Made by a program: the position numbers and the translations under genes | Part shown: piece after piece, positions 16,463 to 25,824 of the stretch | Layout: the number at the start of each line of letters is the position of its first letter | Numbering within the stretch: the first letter of the stretch is position 1 | Source: Paraclostridium benzoelyticum | Lineage (GTDB): Bacteria; Bacillota; Clostridia; Peptostreptococcales; Peptostreptococcaceae | Assembly (NCBI RefSeq): GCF_001006285.1 | Contig: NZ_LBBT01000013.1 | Location: 1-42,830 of the forward strand | Reading direction: 5' to 3' | Length of the DNA: 42,830 nucleotides | The notes under the pieces: generated by a model | The model's input: the letters and a program-made list of their open reading frames with translations, nothing else | The model's database searches: none | Told to the model about the DNA's origin: nothing

Positions 16463-17729
16463 ACTTTACGTATTTAGGTGATATATAATAATCCATAGGA
16501 CCTTTAAGTGAAGATTTTTTGTTTTTATAATAAGGAATATTATACATGTTCGTAGCTTTTATATCGTATTTGATTAGTGTTTTGAAAGTTTCATTTTCAG
16601 CAAAATTTATATCTGAAAATTTATTTACAATTTTTATATCAGAGTTTAATTTTATTTGTTTTATTATCTCTCTCCCTTTATCGTTAAAGGCTAAAATCCT
16701 AACATAAGGCATTTCATTTATATCTTTTACTAACGCCATATCTTTCTTTGATATTCCAAGTAATATATTATTCAATATTCTTTTTATTTTAGTTAATGTG
16801 TATCTTTTTGATTTAACGCTTTGTTGAAGTTCGTATAAGTTATTACATGTGAAAATTGATTTGTATATTTTATTTTCTATACCTTCATTAACATCGAAAT
16901 AGCTGCTTAATATATCAAAATCTCGTATAACTAATTCTCTTATAGTATCAAAATAAACTTCATCAAACATAGGATTAAATCCTGTATTTATAGAATCAGA
17001 TATTAGATTGAAAGTTTTTTTTGGAACAACTGAGTATATGTCATTTATATTTCTTGAATCTTTAAGTGATTTTCTAATTGCGGTAGCAGAACAAATTTCA
17101 CTACTAATATCTTCAGAGTTATAAGATGCCTGTATTCTAGTTATTGTAAAAGGCTTTATGTCGCTTTCATGTCTCAATAAACTTTTTATGTATTCCATTC
17201 CTAGGATATTATTAGAAGAATTTAATATTGTATTTAAATTTTGTTTATCTAGATTATCTATAACATTATTTGTAATTAAATAATCACACAAAGCTTTGCT
17301 TCTCGCTGTAGCAAATAAAATTCCTTCATCTAGGTTTTTCTTTAAACGCAATTTAAAATCATCAGGTTCAGAAACTAATACTTTTGATATCTCAGTTAGT
17401 AAATCTATGTCACCTTCCTCGCTACCAAAACATATAGAATCTATACAATTTAACGAGTTTAGGAGAGTTACCGCTCCGTGAGCAAAAATTTCTGCACTTT
17501 GGCACGCGAAAAGAGTAGGAAGCTCTACAACTAAATCTACTCCGTTTGAAACTGCAATTTCAGCTCTTTTATATTTATCAAATAGAGCCGGCTCTCCTCT
17601 TTGTAAAAAATTGCCGCTCATCACCGCTATACTATGGGTGGCGTTTGTTTTTTCTAAAGATTCTTTTAAATGATATAAGTGACCATTATGAAATGGATTG
17701 TACTCGACTATAAGACCTAAAATATTCAT
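16461..17729 (-). CDS. tmcAL: tRNA(Met) cytidine acetate ligase TmcAL (YlbM)
   Basis: TmcAL activates acetate with ATP and acetylates the wobble cytidine of elongator tRNA(Met) (ac4C34), which improves AUG decoding. The 422-residue protein begins [17 protein letters not shown], the nucleotidyltransferase HxGH motif. It continues with [24 protein letters not shown] and [21 protein letters not shown], all diagnostic of the DUF795/YlbM family. The C-terminal part (about 250-422) is the variable tRNA-binding region. The start ATG has AAAAGGAGG upstream. It is transcribed away from ackA, and acetate, the product of AckA, is its substrate. In Bacillus, ylbM sits beside ylbN (yceD)-rpmF, as here. 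Confidence 0.93.
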   Translation of the reverse strand: MNILGLIVEYNPFHNGHLYHLKESLEKTNATHSIAVMSGNFLQRGEPALFDKYKRAEIAVSNGVDLVVELPTLFACQSAEIFAHGAVTLLNSLNCIDSICFGSEEGDIDLLTEISKVLVSEPDDFKLRLKKNLDEGILFATARSKALCDYLITNNVIDNLDKQNLNTILNSSNNILGMEYIKSLLRHESDIKPFTITRIQASYNSEDISSEICSATAIRKSLKDSRNINDIYSVVPKKTFNLISDSINTGFNPMFDEVYFDTIRELVIRDFDILSSYFDVNEGIENKIYKSIFTCNNLYELQQSVKSKRYTLTKIKRILNNILLGISKKDMALVKDINEMPYVRILAFNDKGREIIKQIKLNSDIKIVNKFSDINFAENETFKTLIKYDIKATNMYNIPYYKNKKSSLKGPMDYYISPKYVK

Positions 17730-18041
17730 AAAAACCTCCTTTTATACTAAATATATACAAAAACAAAGGATTTATTGTTTATATATAGAATTATTTATTG
17801 TTTGCTTTTTATAAAAATAAGTTATATCCTATTATAATATTAAACAAAATTGAGAACAATAATTCTTGAGTTAAATATAAATAACTTAAAAAATATCATA
17901 AACTATGTACTTTTATGAAAAAAAATGGTATAGTAAATAGTGATAAATTTGTTTAATGTATACAAGTAATGATATCGATTTTTAAAATTGTTAATTAAAA
18001 ATAATTACATATTATTGTTAAAGATTTAAGGAGGTATACTA
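17730..18041. other. 312-bp divergent intergenic region, tmcAL/ackA
   Basis: This is the longest gene-free stretch of the window. It is very A/T-rich, and I see no open frame with a ribosome site, no RNA gene and no strong palindrome. It must hold the tmcAL promoter on the minus strand and the ackA promoter on the plus strand. The only fair signal is the extended -10 element at 17926-17934. No cre (CcpA) site could be recognised. Confidence 0.6.
17926..17934 (+). promoter_or_regulatory. Extended -10 promoter element for ackA
   Basis: TGGTATAGT has the TG-N extension and a good -10 hexamer (TATAGT, 17929-17934), but the matching -35 position is weak. It would give an ackA leader of roughly 100 bases. 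Confidence 0.4.
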
Positions 18042-19238
18042 ATGAAAGTATTAGTATTAAACTGTGGTAGTTCTTCATTAAAATATCAATTAATAGATAT
18101 GTCAAATGAAGAAGTTTTATGTATAGGATTAGTTGAGAGAATAGGAATCGAAGGTTCTATATTAAAGCAAGAAAAAGATGGAGTAGAAGGTAAGCTTGTA
18201 GTAGAGCAACCAATGAAAAATCACCAAGATGCTATAAAATTAGTATTAGAAGGTGTAGTTGATCCTAAATTCGGTGGAGTTAAGGATATAAGCGAAGTTG
18301 AAGCTGTAGGACACAGAGTTGTACACGGTGGAGAGAAATTTGCTAGTTCAGTTAAAATAAATGATGAAGTTATGAAAGCATTAGAAGAGTGTGTTGAATT
18401 AGCACCACTTCATAACCCAGCTAACATAATGGGAATAGAAGCTTGTGAAGCTATACTTCCAGGAGTACCAATGGTTGGAGTATTCGATACTGCATTCCAT
18501 CAAACTATGCCTAAGAAGTCATACTTATATGGATTACCTCATGAATTATACACTAAGTATGGAGTAAGAAGATACGGATTCCACGGAACTTCTCACAAGT
18601 ATGTATCTCAAAGAGCTGCAGAAATGTTAGGAAAGAACGTAGAAGACTTAAAAATAATAACTTGTCACTTAGGAAACGGAGCTTCTGTAGCTGCTGTTGA
18701 TGGTGGTAAATGTGTAGATACTTCAATGGGATTCACTCCATTAGAAGGATTAATAATGGGAACTAGATGTGGAGATATAGATGCTGCTATATTACCATTC
18801 TTAATGGAAAAAGAAGGATTAGACGCTAAAGGATTATCTGACTTAATGAACAAACAATCTGGGGTATACGGAATGACTGGTATATCAAGTGACTTCAGAG
18901 ATATAGAAGGAGCTGCTGCAAAGGGAGATGAAAAAGCTCAAGTTGCATTAGATGCTTACGTTCAAAGAGTTCAAAAATATATAGGAGCTTACGCTGCAGA
19001 AATGAACGGTGTAGATGCTGTAGTATTTACTGCTGGTGTTGGTGAAAATGGTATAGAAATAAGAGAATCTATAGCTTCTAACATGGAATTCTTAGGAATG
19101 AACTTAGATAAAGAAGCTAACAAAGTTAGAGGAAAAGAAACAGTAATATCTACTGCAGATTCAAAAGTTAAGATATTATTAGTTCCAACTAACGAAGAGT
19201 TAATGATAGCAAGAGATACTGTTGCATTAGTAAAATAA
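18042..19238 (+). CDS. ackA: Acetate kinase
   Basis: This enzyme interconverts acetyl phosphate plus ADP and acetate plus ATP, the ATP-yielding last step of acetate fermentation. The 398-residue protein carries [12 protein letters not shown] (with N7) at the N-terminus, [12 protein letters not shown] with the substrate arginine region, [18 protein letters not shown] with the catalytic histidine, [10 protein letters not shown] (phosphate loop) and [11 protein letters not shown] strong AAGGAGG site and regular codon choice suggest high expression. pta is not adjacent, so the gene looks monocistronic, with its own terminator. It diverges from tmcAL, an acetate-using enzyme. Confidence 0.97.
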   Translation: MKVLVLNCGSSSLKYQLIDMSNEEVLCIGLVERIGIEGSILKQEKDGVEGKLVVEQPMKNHQDAIKLVLEGVVDPKFGGVKDISEVEAVGHRVVHGGEKFASSVKINDEVMKALEECVELAPLHNPANIMGIEACEAILPGVPMVGVFDTAFHQTMPKKSYLYGLPHELYTKYGVRRYGFHGTSHKYVSQRAAEMLGKNVEDLKIITCHLGNGASVAAVDGGKCVDTSMGFTPLEGLIMGTRCGDIDAAILPFLMEKEGLDAKGLSDLMNKQSGVYGMTGISSDFRDIEGAAAKGDEKAQVALDAYVQRVQKYIGAYAAEMNGVDAVVFTAGVGENGIEIRESIASNMEFLGMNLDKEANKVRGKETVISTADSKVKILLVPTNEELMIARDTVALVK

Positions 19239-19258
19239 TTGCAATTGGATATAATATA

Positions 19259-19290
19259 ATTAAGGTAGGTTAAAACCTACCTTAATTTTT
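19259..19290 (+). terminator. Terminator after ackA
   Basis: A 12-bp perfect stem, ATTAAGGTAGGT (19259-19270) with ACCTACCTTAAT (19275-19286) and loop TAAA, is followed by TTTT. Confidence 0.88.
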
Positions 19291-19324
19291 GCCAAGAAAT
19301 AAATTAACTATCAAGTAAAAATAC

Positions 19325-19353
19325 TTGACAAACAAAGCTTATATTTGTATAAT
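19325..19353 (+). promoter_or_regulatory. Consensus sigma-A promoter for yceD-rpmF
   Basis: A perfect TTGACA (19325-19330) and a perfect TATAAT (19348-19353) are spaced by exactly 17 bases. This is the best vegetative promoter in the window. The predicted start of transcription is about 20 bases before the yceD ATG, fitting a strongly expressed ribosomal-protein operon. Confidence 0.92.
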
Positions 19354-19382
19354 AAATTTGGCAATAAATTGAGGTGAACTTA

Positions 19383-19910
19383 ATGAAGATTAGTTTAGAT
19401 AAGATTATAAGAAGAGAAACTGATAATTTACACTTGAATTTTTGCGAAAAAATTGATAGTATTAATTATTGTGATAATACTTATAAATTAACTTCTCCAC
19501 TTAATTTAAACGGAAAAATAAGTAAAACTAATAAAGGTTTATTCTTAGATTGCGATGTTGAATTTAATATAGTTGACAATTGCGCTAGATGTTTAAGTGA
19601 AGTAGAAGTAAAATTAAGTTATCCTATTCAAGGATTTTTAGTTAAACAAGAAGTGGATGAAAATGAAGTAGAAGAATTTGATGTTTATACTTATAAAAAT
19701 GATGAAGTTGATTTCATAGATTTAATAGAACAAACATTAGATTTTAATCTGCCTCAAAGAGTTCTTTGTGATGAAGATTGTAAAGGCCTATGCCCTACTT
19801 GTGGGACAAACTTAAATAAAGAAGTTTGTTCTTGTGATGAAACTGCGAACGACGAGGAGACAATAGATCCCCGTTTTGCTAAATTAAAAGAAATGTTTAA
19901 AAATGACTAA
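19383..19910 (+). CDS. yceD: YceD (DUF177) family protein upstream of rpmF
   Basis: This is a 175-residue protein of the YceD/YlbN (DUF177) family. Family features are VDNCARCLSEVEVKLSYPIQGF near residues 60-80 and a C-terminal cysteine-rich segment, LCDEDCKGLCPTCGTNLN, followed by CSCDE and DPRFAKLKEMF. The family is almost always encoded directly before rpmF and has been tied to 23S rRNA accumulation and ribosome assembly; the exact role is unclear. The frame is open from GTG at 19374, but GAGGTG there serves as the ribosome site for ATG at 19383, which was chosen. The rpmF ATG follows 13 bases after the stop. Confidence 0.92.
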   Translation: MKISLDKIIRRETDNLHLNFCEKIDSINYCDNTYKLTSPLNLNGKISKTNKGLFLDCDVEFNIVDNCARCLSEVEVKLSYPIQGFLVKQEVDENEVEEFDVYTYKNDEVDFIDLIEQTLDFNLPQRVLCDEDCKGLCPTCGTNLNKEVCSCDETANDEETIDPRFAKLKEMFKND

Positions 19911-19923
19911 GGAGGTGGCGTAA

Positions 19924-20100
19924 ATGGCAGTACCAAAGCGTAAAACATCTAAATCAAATACAAAAATGAGAAGAGCAGCTAACTCAAAGATGGTAGCAAC
20001 TGGATTCGTAAGTTGCCCACAATGTCATGAGCCAAAGTTACCACATAGAGTATGTCCAGATTGTGGATATTATAAAGGTAAAGAAGTTGTTTCTAAGTAA
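19924..20100 (+). CDS. rpmF: 50S ribosomal protein L32 (bL32), zinc-binding form
   Basis: This is a 58-residue large-subunit protein. It begins [18 protein letters not shown], the standard L32 start, and has a zinc ribbon with C31, C34, C44 and C47 (CPQC and CPDC), so it is the zinc-dependent form. The ribosome site AAGGAGGTGGCG is very strong. It is the last gene of the yceD-rpmF operon and ends 10 bases before a terminator. Confidence 0.97.
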   Translation: MAVPKRKTSKSNTKMRRAANSKMVATGFVSCPQCHEPKLPHRVCPDCGYYKGKEVVSK

Positions 20101-20110
20101 TACTTCTAAA

Positions 20111-20142
20111 AAACATGTAGAATACTCTACATGTTTTTTTTT
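20111..20142 (+). terminator. Terminator after rpmF
   Basis: A stem of AAACATGTAGA (20111-20121) with TCTACATGTTT (20126-20136) runs into a long T tract. It isolates rpmF from the fapR operon. Confidence 0.9.
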
Positions 20143-20214
20143 GCTTAAATATGAAAAAAATTGTGATAATATTTAAGTGTACGCAAAAATTATAAATAAA
20201 AAATAAATAAGTAG

Positions 20215-20243
20215 TTGATTATTTATAATTAATATTATATACT
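20215..20243 (+). promoter_or_regulatory. Predicted sigma-A promoter of the fapR-fab operon
   Basis: TTGATT (20215-20220) and TATACT (20238-20243) are 17 bases apart. The expected transcription start, about 20250, falls inside the FapR operator described next, so repressor binding would block RNA polymerase. Confidence 0.65.
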
Positions 20244-20247
20244 ACTA

Positions 20248-20264
20248 TTAGTAGTTGGTACTAA
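20248..20264 (+). promoter_or_regulatory. FapR operator (palindrome)
   Basis: TTAGTAGTTGGTACTAA is a perfect 6-bp palindrome (TTAGTA/TACTAA) with a 5-base centre. It matches the known 17-bp FapR site pattern of Bacillus and Staphylococcus (TTAGTA-N5-TACTAA). It stands 27 bases before the fapR start codon and right after the predicted -10 element, so FapR probably represses its own operon. Confidence 0.88.
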
Positions 20265-20291
20265 TTCCAACTATAAAAACTTGGAGGTAAT

Positions 20292-20849
20292 ATGAAAAAG
20301 AAGAGCAAAGCACAAAGACAAGAAGAACTTGTTGGAATGCTAAAAGACGATCCTTTTTATACAGATGAAGAATTAGCAAGCATCTTTGATGTAAGTATAC
20401 AAACCATAAGACTTGATAGACTTGCATTAAATATCCCTGAACTTAGGGAAAGAGTTAAACAAATAGCTGAAACTGAAACATCTAAAGTTAAAACTTTAGG
20501 TATAAAAGAGATAACAGGAGAGATAATTGACTTATCTGTAGGTCAATTAGGCATATCCATGTTGGATATTACCGAAGATATGATCTACTCCAAAACGGGA
20601 ACTCTTAAGGATGAATATATATTTTCAATGGCTAATTCATTAGCTATGGCGATTTTAGATGCGCCTAAGGTAATAATGAGATTTGCTAATATAAAAACGC
20701 TAAAACATATACAACAAAAAGATAGGCTTATAGCAAAAGCTGAGATTTATAAAAACATAGATAAAAAACATTATGTAAAAGTTGTTGTTAATAATAAAGC
20801 GCAAGAGCAAATTTTTAGAGGAAAATTTATATTTGAAGAGTTAGTTTAG
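20292..20849 (+). CDS. fapR: Transcription factor FapR, malonyl-CoA-responsive repressor
   Basis: FapR represses fatty-acid and phospholipid genes and is released from DNA by malonyl-CoA or malonyl-ACP. The 185-residue protein has an N-terminal winged helix-turn-helix (about 5-60: DDPFYTDEELASIFDVSIQTIRLDRLAL). A linker and a C-terminal hot-dog effector domain (about 75-185) follow, with KAEIYKNIDKKHYVKV and IFRGKFIFEE. It heads the operon, 12 bases before plsX. The FapR palindrome in its own promoter indicates autoregulation together with the whole plsX-fab set. ATG at 20292 follows TTGGAGG. Confidence 0.95.
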   Translation: MKKKSKAQRQEELVGMLKDDPFYTDEELASIFDVSIQTIRLDRLALNIPELRERVKQIAETETSKVKTLGIKEITGEIIDLSVGQLGISMLDITEDMIYSKTGTLKDEYIFSMANSLAMAILDAPKVIMRFANIKTLKHIQQKDRLIAKAEIYKNIDKKHYVKVVVNNKAQEQIFRGKFIFEELV

Positions 20850-20861
20850 GAGGAGAATAAT

Positions 20862-21875
20862 ATGAAAATTGTAATTGATGGAATGGGCGGAGATAACGCA
20901 CCAAAGTCTAATGTAGAAGGTGTAGTTAACGCTATAAAAGAATATGGTGTAGATATAATAATCACTGGAGATAAAGAAATATTAGAAAATGAATTTGCAA
21001 AGCATGAATTTGACAAAAGTAAATTAGAAATAGTTCATACTACTGAAATTATAGAGAATGAAGATAAACCAGTTAAAGCAATAAGATCTAAAAAAGATTC
21101 GTCAATGGTTGTAGCTTTAAGAATGGTAAAAGAAAATAAAGCAGATGCAATAGTATCAGCAGGAAATACAGGAGCATTATTAGCAGGTGGTTTATTTGTA
21201 GTAGGTAGAATAAAAGGAATAGATAGACCTTGTTTATGCCCAGCTATACCAAATGTAAAAGGTGGAATGACACTTATTGCAGATGGAGGAGCTAATGCAG
21301 ATTGTAAGCCAATAAACTTAGTTGAATTTGCAGGTATGAGTAATATTTATGCAAGCAAAGTATTAGGAATCGAAAACCCTAGAGTTGCTCTTGCGAATGT
21401 AGGAATAGAAGAAGGCAAGGGAAATGACTTAGCAAAGAAATCATATGAAGAACTTAAAAAATTAAATTTAAACTTCATTGGAAATATAGAAGCAAGAGAA
21501 TTAATAAACTCATATACAGATATAGTTGTGTGTGATGGATTTACAGGAAATATTTTATTAAAATCAGCAGAAGGTATTGCGATGTCAATATTAGGCCTTT
21601 TAAAGGAAACTTTCCTAGCTAGTACAAAAGGTAAATTAGGAGCAATGCTGTTAAAAGACGATTTAAGAAAATTAAAAACTATGATGGATTACTCAGAATA
21701 TGGAGGAGCGCCTCTTTTAGGTGTTAATGGAGGAGTTATAAAAGCTCATGGAAGTTCTGATGCAAAAGCAATAAAAAATGCTATAAACCAAGCAATAAAA
21801 TTTGCAAAGGGAGATGTAGTCGAAGATATTAAAGAATTTATAAAGACTATAGAAGAAAATAGCGAAGAAGAATAG
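20862..21875 (+). CDS. plsX: Phosphate acyltransferase PlsX
   Basis: PlsX makes acyl phosphate from acyl-ACP for the acyltransferase PlsY, the start of phospholipid synthesis in Gram-positive bacteria. The 337-residue protein has [16 protein letters not shown] at the N-terminus, [24 protein letters not shown] and [16 protein letters not shown], all typical of the family. It is the second gene of the fapR operon, 25 bases before fabH. It links synthesis to the FakA route encoded 11 kb upstream, since acyl phosphate is also made by fatty acid kinase. Confidence 0.96.
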   Translation: MKIVIDGMGGDNAPKSNVEGVVNAIKEYGVDIIITGDKEILENEFAKHEFDKSKLEIVHTTEIIENEDKPVKAIRSKKDSSMVVALRMVKENKADAIVSAGNTGALLAGGLFVVGRIKGIDRPCLCPAIPNVKGGMTLIADGGANADCKPINLVEFAGMSNIYASKVLGIENPRVALANVGIEEGKGNDLAKKSYEELKKLNLNFIGNIEARELINSYTDIVVCDGFTGNILLKSAEGIAMSILGLLKETFLASTKGKLGAMLLKDDLRKLKTMMDYSEYGGAPLLGVNGGVIKAHGSSDAKAIKNAINQAIKFAKGDVVEDIKEFIKTIEENSEEE

Positions 21876-21900
21876 AAAAGTACCACTTGGAGGTTAATTT

Positions 21901-22887
21901 ATGAATACAAAGGCTGGTATATTAGGGGTTGGAAGTTATGTTCCTAAAAAGGTAATGACTAATTTCGACCTTGAAAAGATAATGGATACATCAGATGAAT
22001 GGATAAGAACAAGAACAGGAATAAATGAAAGACGATTAGTAGATGAAAATGAGGCAACATCAGATCTTGCAACTAAAGCAGCTATAAAAGCAATAGAAAA
22101 TGCAAACTTGACTCCAGAAGATATAGATTTAATTATAGTAGCTACAATTACACCAGACATGGTATTTCCATCTACAGCATGCTTAGTTCAAGCAAACATA
22201 AATGCAACTAAAGCAGCAGGTTTTGACCTTGAAGCGGCATGTTCAGGATTTATATATGGTATAACAATAGCAAAACAATTTATAGAAACTAAAACATATA
22301 AACATGTATTAGTAATAGGAGCAGAAGCTTTATCAACAATATTAGATTATGAAGATAGATCTACAGCAATATTATTTGGAGATGGAGCTGGAGCAGTAGT
22401 TATGGGACCAGTTGAAGACGGCGGAGTATTATCTACAAATTTAGGCTCTGATGGAAATGGTAAAGATTATCTTAAAGTACCAGCTGGAGGTTCTAAGTTG
22501 CCAGCTAGTGAAAAAACTGTTAAAGATAGATTGCATTATATACAAATGGCAGGAAGTGACGTATTTAAATTTGCTGTTAGAATAATGCAAGATGCATCTG
22601 TTAAATGTATAGAAAGTGCTAACTTGAGTATACAAGATGTAGATTACCTTATACCACACCAAGCTAATATAAGAATAATAGAAGCTTCAGCAAAAAGATT
22701 AAACTTAAGTATGGATAAAGTATATGTGAACTTAGATAGATATGGAAACATGTCAGCAGCATCAATTCCAGTAGCTCTAGATGAAGCCTATAGAGAAGGA
22801 AAAATTAAAAAAGGCGATAATGTAGTTCTAGTAGGATTCGGAGGCGGATTGACATGGGGAGCTTCTTTAGTTAGATGGAGTATATAA
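21901..22887 (+). CDS. fabH: Beta-ketoacyl-ACP synthase III (FabH)
   Basis: FabH condenses an acyl-CoA primer with malonyl-ACP to start each fatty-acid chain. The 328-residue protein has the complete catalytic triad: C114 in EAACSGF, H253 in IPHQANIRI and N283 in YGNMSAASIP. The N-terminal GVGSYVPKKVM and SDEWIRTRTGI are also typical. It is separated by 10 bases from fabK. Whether it uses acetyl-CoA or branched primers cannot be read from sequence with confidence. Confidence 0.96.
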   Translation: MNTKAGILGVGSYVPKKVMTNFDLEKIMDTSDEWIRTRTGINERRLVDENEATSDLATKAAIKAIENANLTPEDIDLIIVATITPDMVFPSTACLVQANINATKAAGFDLEAACSGFIYGITIAKQFIETKTYKHVLVIGAEALSTILDYEDRSTAILFGDGAGAVVMGPVEDGGVLSTNLGSDGNGKDYLKVPAGGSKLPASEKTVKDRLHYIQMAGSDVFKFAVRIMQDASVKCIESANLSIQDVDYLIPHQANIRIIEASAKRLNLSMDKVYVNLDRYGNMSAASIPVALDEAYREGKIKKGDNVVLVGFGGGLTWGASLVRWSI

Positions 22888-22897
22888 GGAGGAAATT

Positions 22898-23839
22898 ATG
22901 AAGGATTTATGTGAATTATTAAATATAAAATACCCTATAATCCAAGGTGGAATGGCTTGGGTAGCAACTGCTGAATTAGCAGCAGGAGTATCAAATGCTG
23001 GAGGATTAGGAATAATTGCAGCAGGAAATGCACCAAAAGAAGTAATAAAAGAGCAAATAAAAAAGTGTAGAGAATTAACAGATAAACCATTTGGAGTTAA
23101 TGTTATGCTATTATCTCCGTTTGTAGAGGAGATAATGGATTTAATAGTAGAAGAAAGAGTAGAAGTAATAACTACAGGAGCTGGAAATCCAGCGAAATAT
23201 ATAGAGCGATTAAAAGAAGTAAATACAAAGATTATACCCGTAGTTCCAACTATTGCACTAGCAAAAAGAATGGAAAAGCATGGTGCAGATGCAGTAATAG
23301 TTGAAGGAACAGAAGCAGGAGGACATATAGGTGAGCTAACAACAATGGTTCTAACTCCTCAAGTTGTAGATAATGTAAATATTCCTGTAATTGCGGCAGG
23401 AGGAATTGCTGATGGTAAAGGATTGGCAGCAGCACTATGCTTAGGGGCTAGTGGTGTGCAAATAGGAACAAGATTTATTTGTAGTGATGAATGTATAGCT
23501 CATGAAAACTATAAAAATCTTATTTTAAAATCAAGAGACAGAGATGCTATAGTTACAGGAAGAAGTACTGGGCATCCGGTTAGAACATTAAAAAATAAAT
23601 TAGCTAAAGATATTTTAAATATGGAAAAAGAAGGAGCTAATCCTTTAGATATAGATCAAAAAGGTGTAGGGTCATTAAGAATGGCAGTTGTAAATGGAGA
23701 TGTAGACAATGGATCATTTATGGCAGGCCAAATAGCATCTTATATAAATGATGTGAAGCCTTGCAAACAAATAATAGAAGATATAATGGAAGAATCAAAA
23801 TCTATATTATCTAAAATAAATAAAAGATTGGAGGTATAG
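22898..23839 (+). CDS. fabK: Enoyl-ACP reductase II, FMN-dependent (FabK)
   Basis: FabK carries out the last reduction of each elongation cycle using FMN and NAD(P)H. It replaces FabI, which makes such organisms insensitive to triclosan-type FabI inhibitors. The 313-residue TIM-barrel flavoprotein has KYPIIQGGMAWVATAELAAGVSNAGG at the N-terminus, GVNVMLLSP, VEGTEAGGHIGE (with the active-site histidine) and IAAGGIADGKGLAAALCLGA plus GVQIGTRF for phosphate binding. The family also contains nitronate monooxygenases, but position between fabH and fabD settles the call. It ends 1 base before fabD. Confidence 0.94.
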   Translation: MKDLCELLNIKYPIIQGGMAWVATAELAAGVSNAGGLGIIAAGNAPKEVIKEQIKKCRELTDKPFGVNVMLLSPFVEEIMDLIVEERVEVITTGAGNPAKYIERLKEVNTKIIPVVPTIALAKRMEKHGADAVIVEGTEAGGHIGELTTMVLTPQVVDNVNIPVIAAGGIADGKGLAAALCLGASGVQIGTRFICSDECIAHENYKNLILKSRDRDAIVTGRSTGHPVRTLKNKLAKDILNMEKEGANPLDIDQKGVGSLRMAVVNGDVDNGSFMAGQIASYINDVKPCKQIIEDIMEESKSILSKINKRLEV

Positions 23840-23840
23840 T

Positions 23841-24791
23841 ATGGGTAAGGTTGCATTAGTATTTCCTGGTCAAGGAGCTCAATATGTAGGTATGGCAAAT
23901 GATATATATAATAATGATGACATAGCTAAAAAGATTATTGATGAAGCAGAAAGATCAGTTGGAATAAATTTAAAAAAGATAATGTTTGAAGGTAGTGATG
24001 AAGAACTAGCTAAAACAGAAAATACTCAACCAGCTATAGTTACTCATAGTATAGCACTATTTGAAAGTTTAAAAGATAAGATAGATTTGAAATATGATGC
24101 ATGCTTAGGACTATCACTAGGAGAATATAGTGCTTTAGTAGCAGCAGATGCAATGGATTTTAATGATGCTGTAGCAGTAGTTAAAAAAAGAGGAAAGTAT
24201 ATGCAAGAAAGTGTACCTTTAGGAAAGGGAACTATGGCAGCTATACTAGGGTTAGATAGAGAAAAAGTAAATGAGGTTATAGAACAAGTTGATAATGGAA
24301 TAATAGAGGTTGCAAACTATAACTCTCCAGGTCAAATTGTAATATCAGGGGAGACAGGTACGGTAAAAGATAGTATAAGTTTATTTAAAGAAAACGGAGC
24401 AAAAAAAGCCGTTGTGTTAAATGTAAGTGCACCTTTTCATTCATCTATGTTAGAACCCGCTGGATTAAAGCTAAAAAAAGAATTAGATGAAATTAAACTA
24501 AGAAAATGTAAGGTATCTGTAATTTCAAATGTAAATGCAGATTATTATACAGATAACTATAAAGATCTTTTAGTTAGTCAAGTGAGCTCATCTGTTTTAT
24601 GGGAAGATTCAATAGAAAAACTGATAAATGAAGGATTTGATACATTTATAGAAATCGGACCAGGAAAAGTGCTAAAAGGATTTATAAATAAAATTTCCAA
24701 AAAGAATAAAGTTGATACTAAAGTTTATAACATTGATAATATGGAATCTATGAATGACTTTGTTGAGGCTTATAAAAGAGGTGAAATATAA
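23841..24791 (+). CDS. fabD: Malonyl-CoA:ACP transacylase (FabD)
   Basis: FabD loads malonyl groups onto the acyl carrier protein. The 316-residue protein has [11 protein letters not shown] at the N-terminus, the nucleophile S92 in [11 protein letters not shown], and the partner H200 in [13 protein letters not shown] at 23841 is one base after the fabK stop with GGAGG upstream, and its final base overlaps the fabG start (ATAATGG). This tight spacing suggests translational coupling. Confidence 0.96.
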   Translation: MGKVALVFPGQGAQYVGMANDIYNNDDIAKKIIDEAERSVGINLKKIMFEGSDEELAKTENTQPAIVTHSIALFESLKDKIDLKYDACLGLSLGEYSALVAADAMDFNDAVAVVKKRGKYMQESVPLGKGTMAAILGLDREKVNEVIEQVDNGIIEVANYNSPGQIVISGETGTVKDSISLFKENGAKKAVVLNVSAPFHSSMLEPAGLKLKKELDEIKLRKCKVSVISNVNADYYTDNYKDLLVSQVSSSVLWEDSIEKLINEGFDTFIEIGPGKVLKGFINKISKKNKVDTKVYNIDNMESMNDFVEAYKRGEI

Positions 24792-25540
24792 TGGTTAACT
24801 TACAAGATAAAGTAGCAATTGTAACTGGAGGATCTAGAGGTATAGGTAAAGCTATAGCTAAAAAACTAGCATCACAAAAAGCAAATGTTGTAATAAACTA
24901 TACATCAAATGAAGAACATGCTTTAAAAACTAAAGAAGAAATAGAATCATATGGTGTTAAAAGTATGATAGTAAAATGTGATGTATCTAAAAGTAGCGAA
25001 GTTGACAATATGATAGAATCTGTAGTTAAAGAGTTTGGAAAAGTAGATATATTAGTAAATAATGCTGGTATAACAAAAGATGGACTTTTAATGAGAATGA
25101 AAGAAGATGACTTTGACAAAGTTATCGATATAAACCTAAAAGGTGTTTTCAACTGCACAAAAGCAGCTACTAAATATATGATGAAAAAAAGATATGGGAA
25201 AATAATAAACATATCATCTGTAGTTGGAATAATAGGAAATCCAGGGCAAGCAAACTACTGTGCATCTAAAGCAGGTGTAATAGGCCTTACAAAATCAAGT
25301 GCTAGAGAATTGGCATCAAGAAACATAAGTGTAAATGCTATAGCTCCAGGATTTATAGATACAGATATGACTAGTGTTTTAAATGAAGATTTAAAATCTA
25401 ATATGTTAAAAAACATTCCACAAAATAGATTTGGAGAGCCTGATGATGTAGCTAATGCAGTATTGTTTTTAGCAAGTGACATGGCAAGTTATATAACAGG
25501 CCAGGTTATAAATGTAGATGGTGGAATGGTAATGCAATAA
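24791..25540 (+). CDS. fabG: 3-oxoacyl-ACP reductase (FabG)
   Basis: FabG is the NADPH-dependent short-chain dehydrogenase that reduces 3-ketoacyl-ACP. The 249-residue protein has the cofactor loop [12 protein letters not shown] at 12-23, NNAG, and the active-site set N115, S143 (ISSVVG), Y156 and K160 (YCASK). [11 protein letters not shown] and the C-terminal [14 protein letters not shown] are normal. It overlaps the last base of fabD and is followed by a 46-base gap before acpP, without a terminator. Confidence 0.96.
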   Translation: MVNLQDKVAIVTGGSRGIGKAIAKKLASQKANVVINYTSNEEHALKTKEEIESYGVKSMIVKCDVSKSSEVDNMIESVVKEFGKVDILVNNAGITKDGLLMRMKEDDFDKVIDINLKGVFNCTKAATKYMMKKRYGKIINISSVVGIIGNPGQANYCASKAGVIGLTKSSARELASRNISVNAIAPGFIDTDMTSVLNEDLKSNMLKNIPQNRFGEPDDVANAVLFLASDMASYITGQVINVDGGMVMQ

Positions 25541-25586
25541 AAAAGTAAAAATATAAGTTTAAATAAAATTTAGGAGGAATTAAATT

Positions 25587-25811
25587 ATGTTTGAAAAAGT
25601 TGTAGAAATAATAAAGGATCAATTAGGAATAGACAATAAAGAAGTAACTATGGAGACTTCATTAATGAAAGATTTAGAAGCAGATTCATTAGACGCTGTT
25701 GAAATAATGATGGCTCTTGAAGATGAATTTTCAATAGAAATACCAGACACAGAAGCAGAAAAGTTCGTATGCATAGGAGATATAGTTAAATATATAGAAG
25801 CAAACAAATAG
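25587..25811 (+). CDS. acpP: Acyl carrier protein
   Basis: This is a 74-residue acidic carrier whose phosphopantetheine attaches to S34 in [10 protein letters not shown], the conserved DSL motif. It has four short helices as usual and a C-terminal [18 protein letters not shown] precedes ATG. CoaD, encoded at 14057, makes the precursor of its prosthetic group. It lies between fabG and fabF. Confidence 0.97.
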   Translation: MFEKVVEIIKDQLGIDNKEVTMETSLMKDLEADSLDAVEIMMALEDEFSIEIPDTEAEKFVCIGDIVKYIEANK

Positions 25812-25824
25812 TGGAGGAAATGTT

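Noticed and set aside
17730..18041. Hidden small gene, small RNA or CcpA cre site in the tmcAL-ackA gap
   Set aside because: No frame with a ribosome site, no stable hairpin with a T tract and no good cre match could be found.
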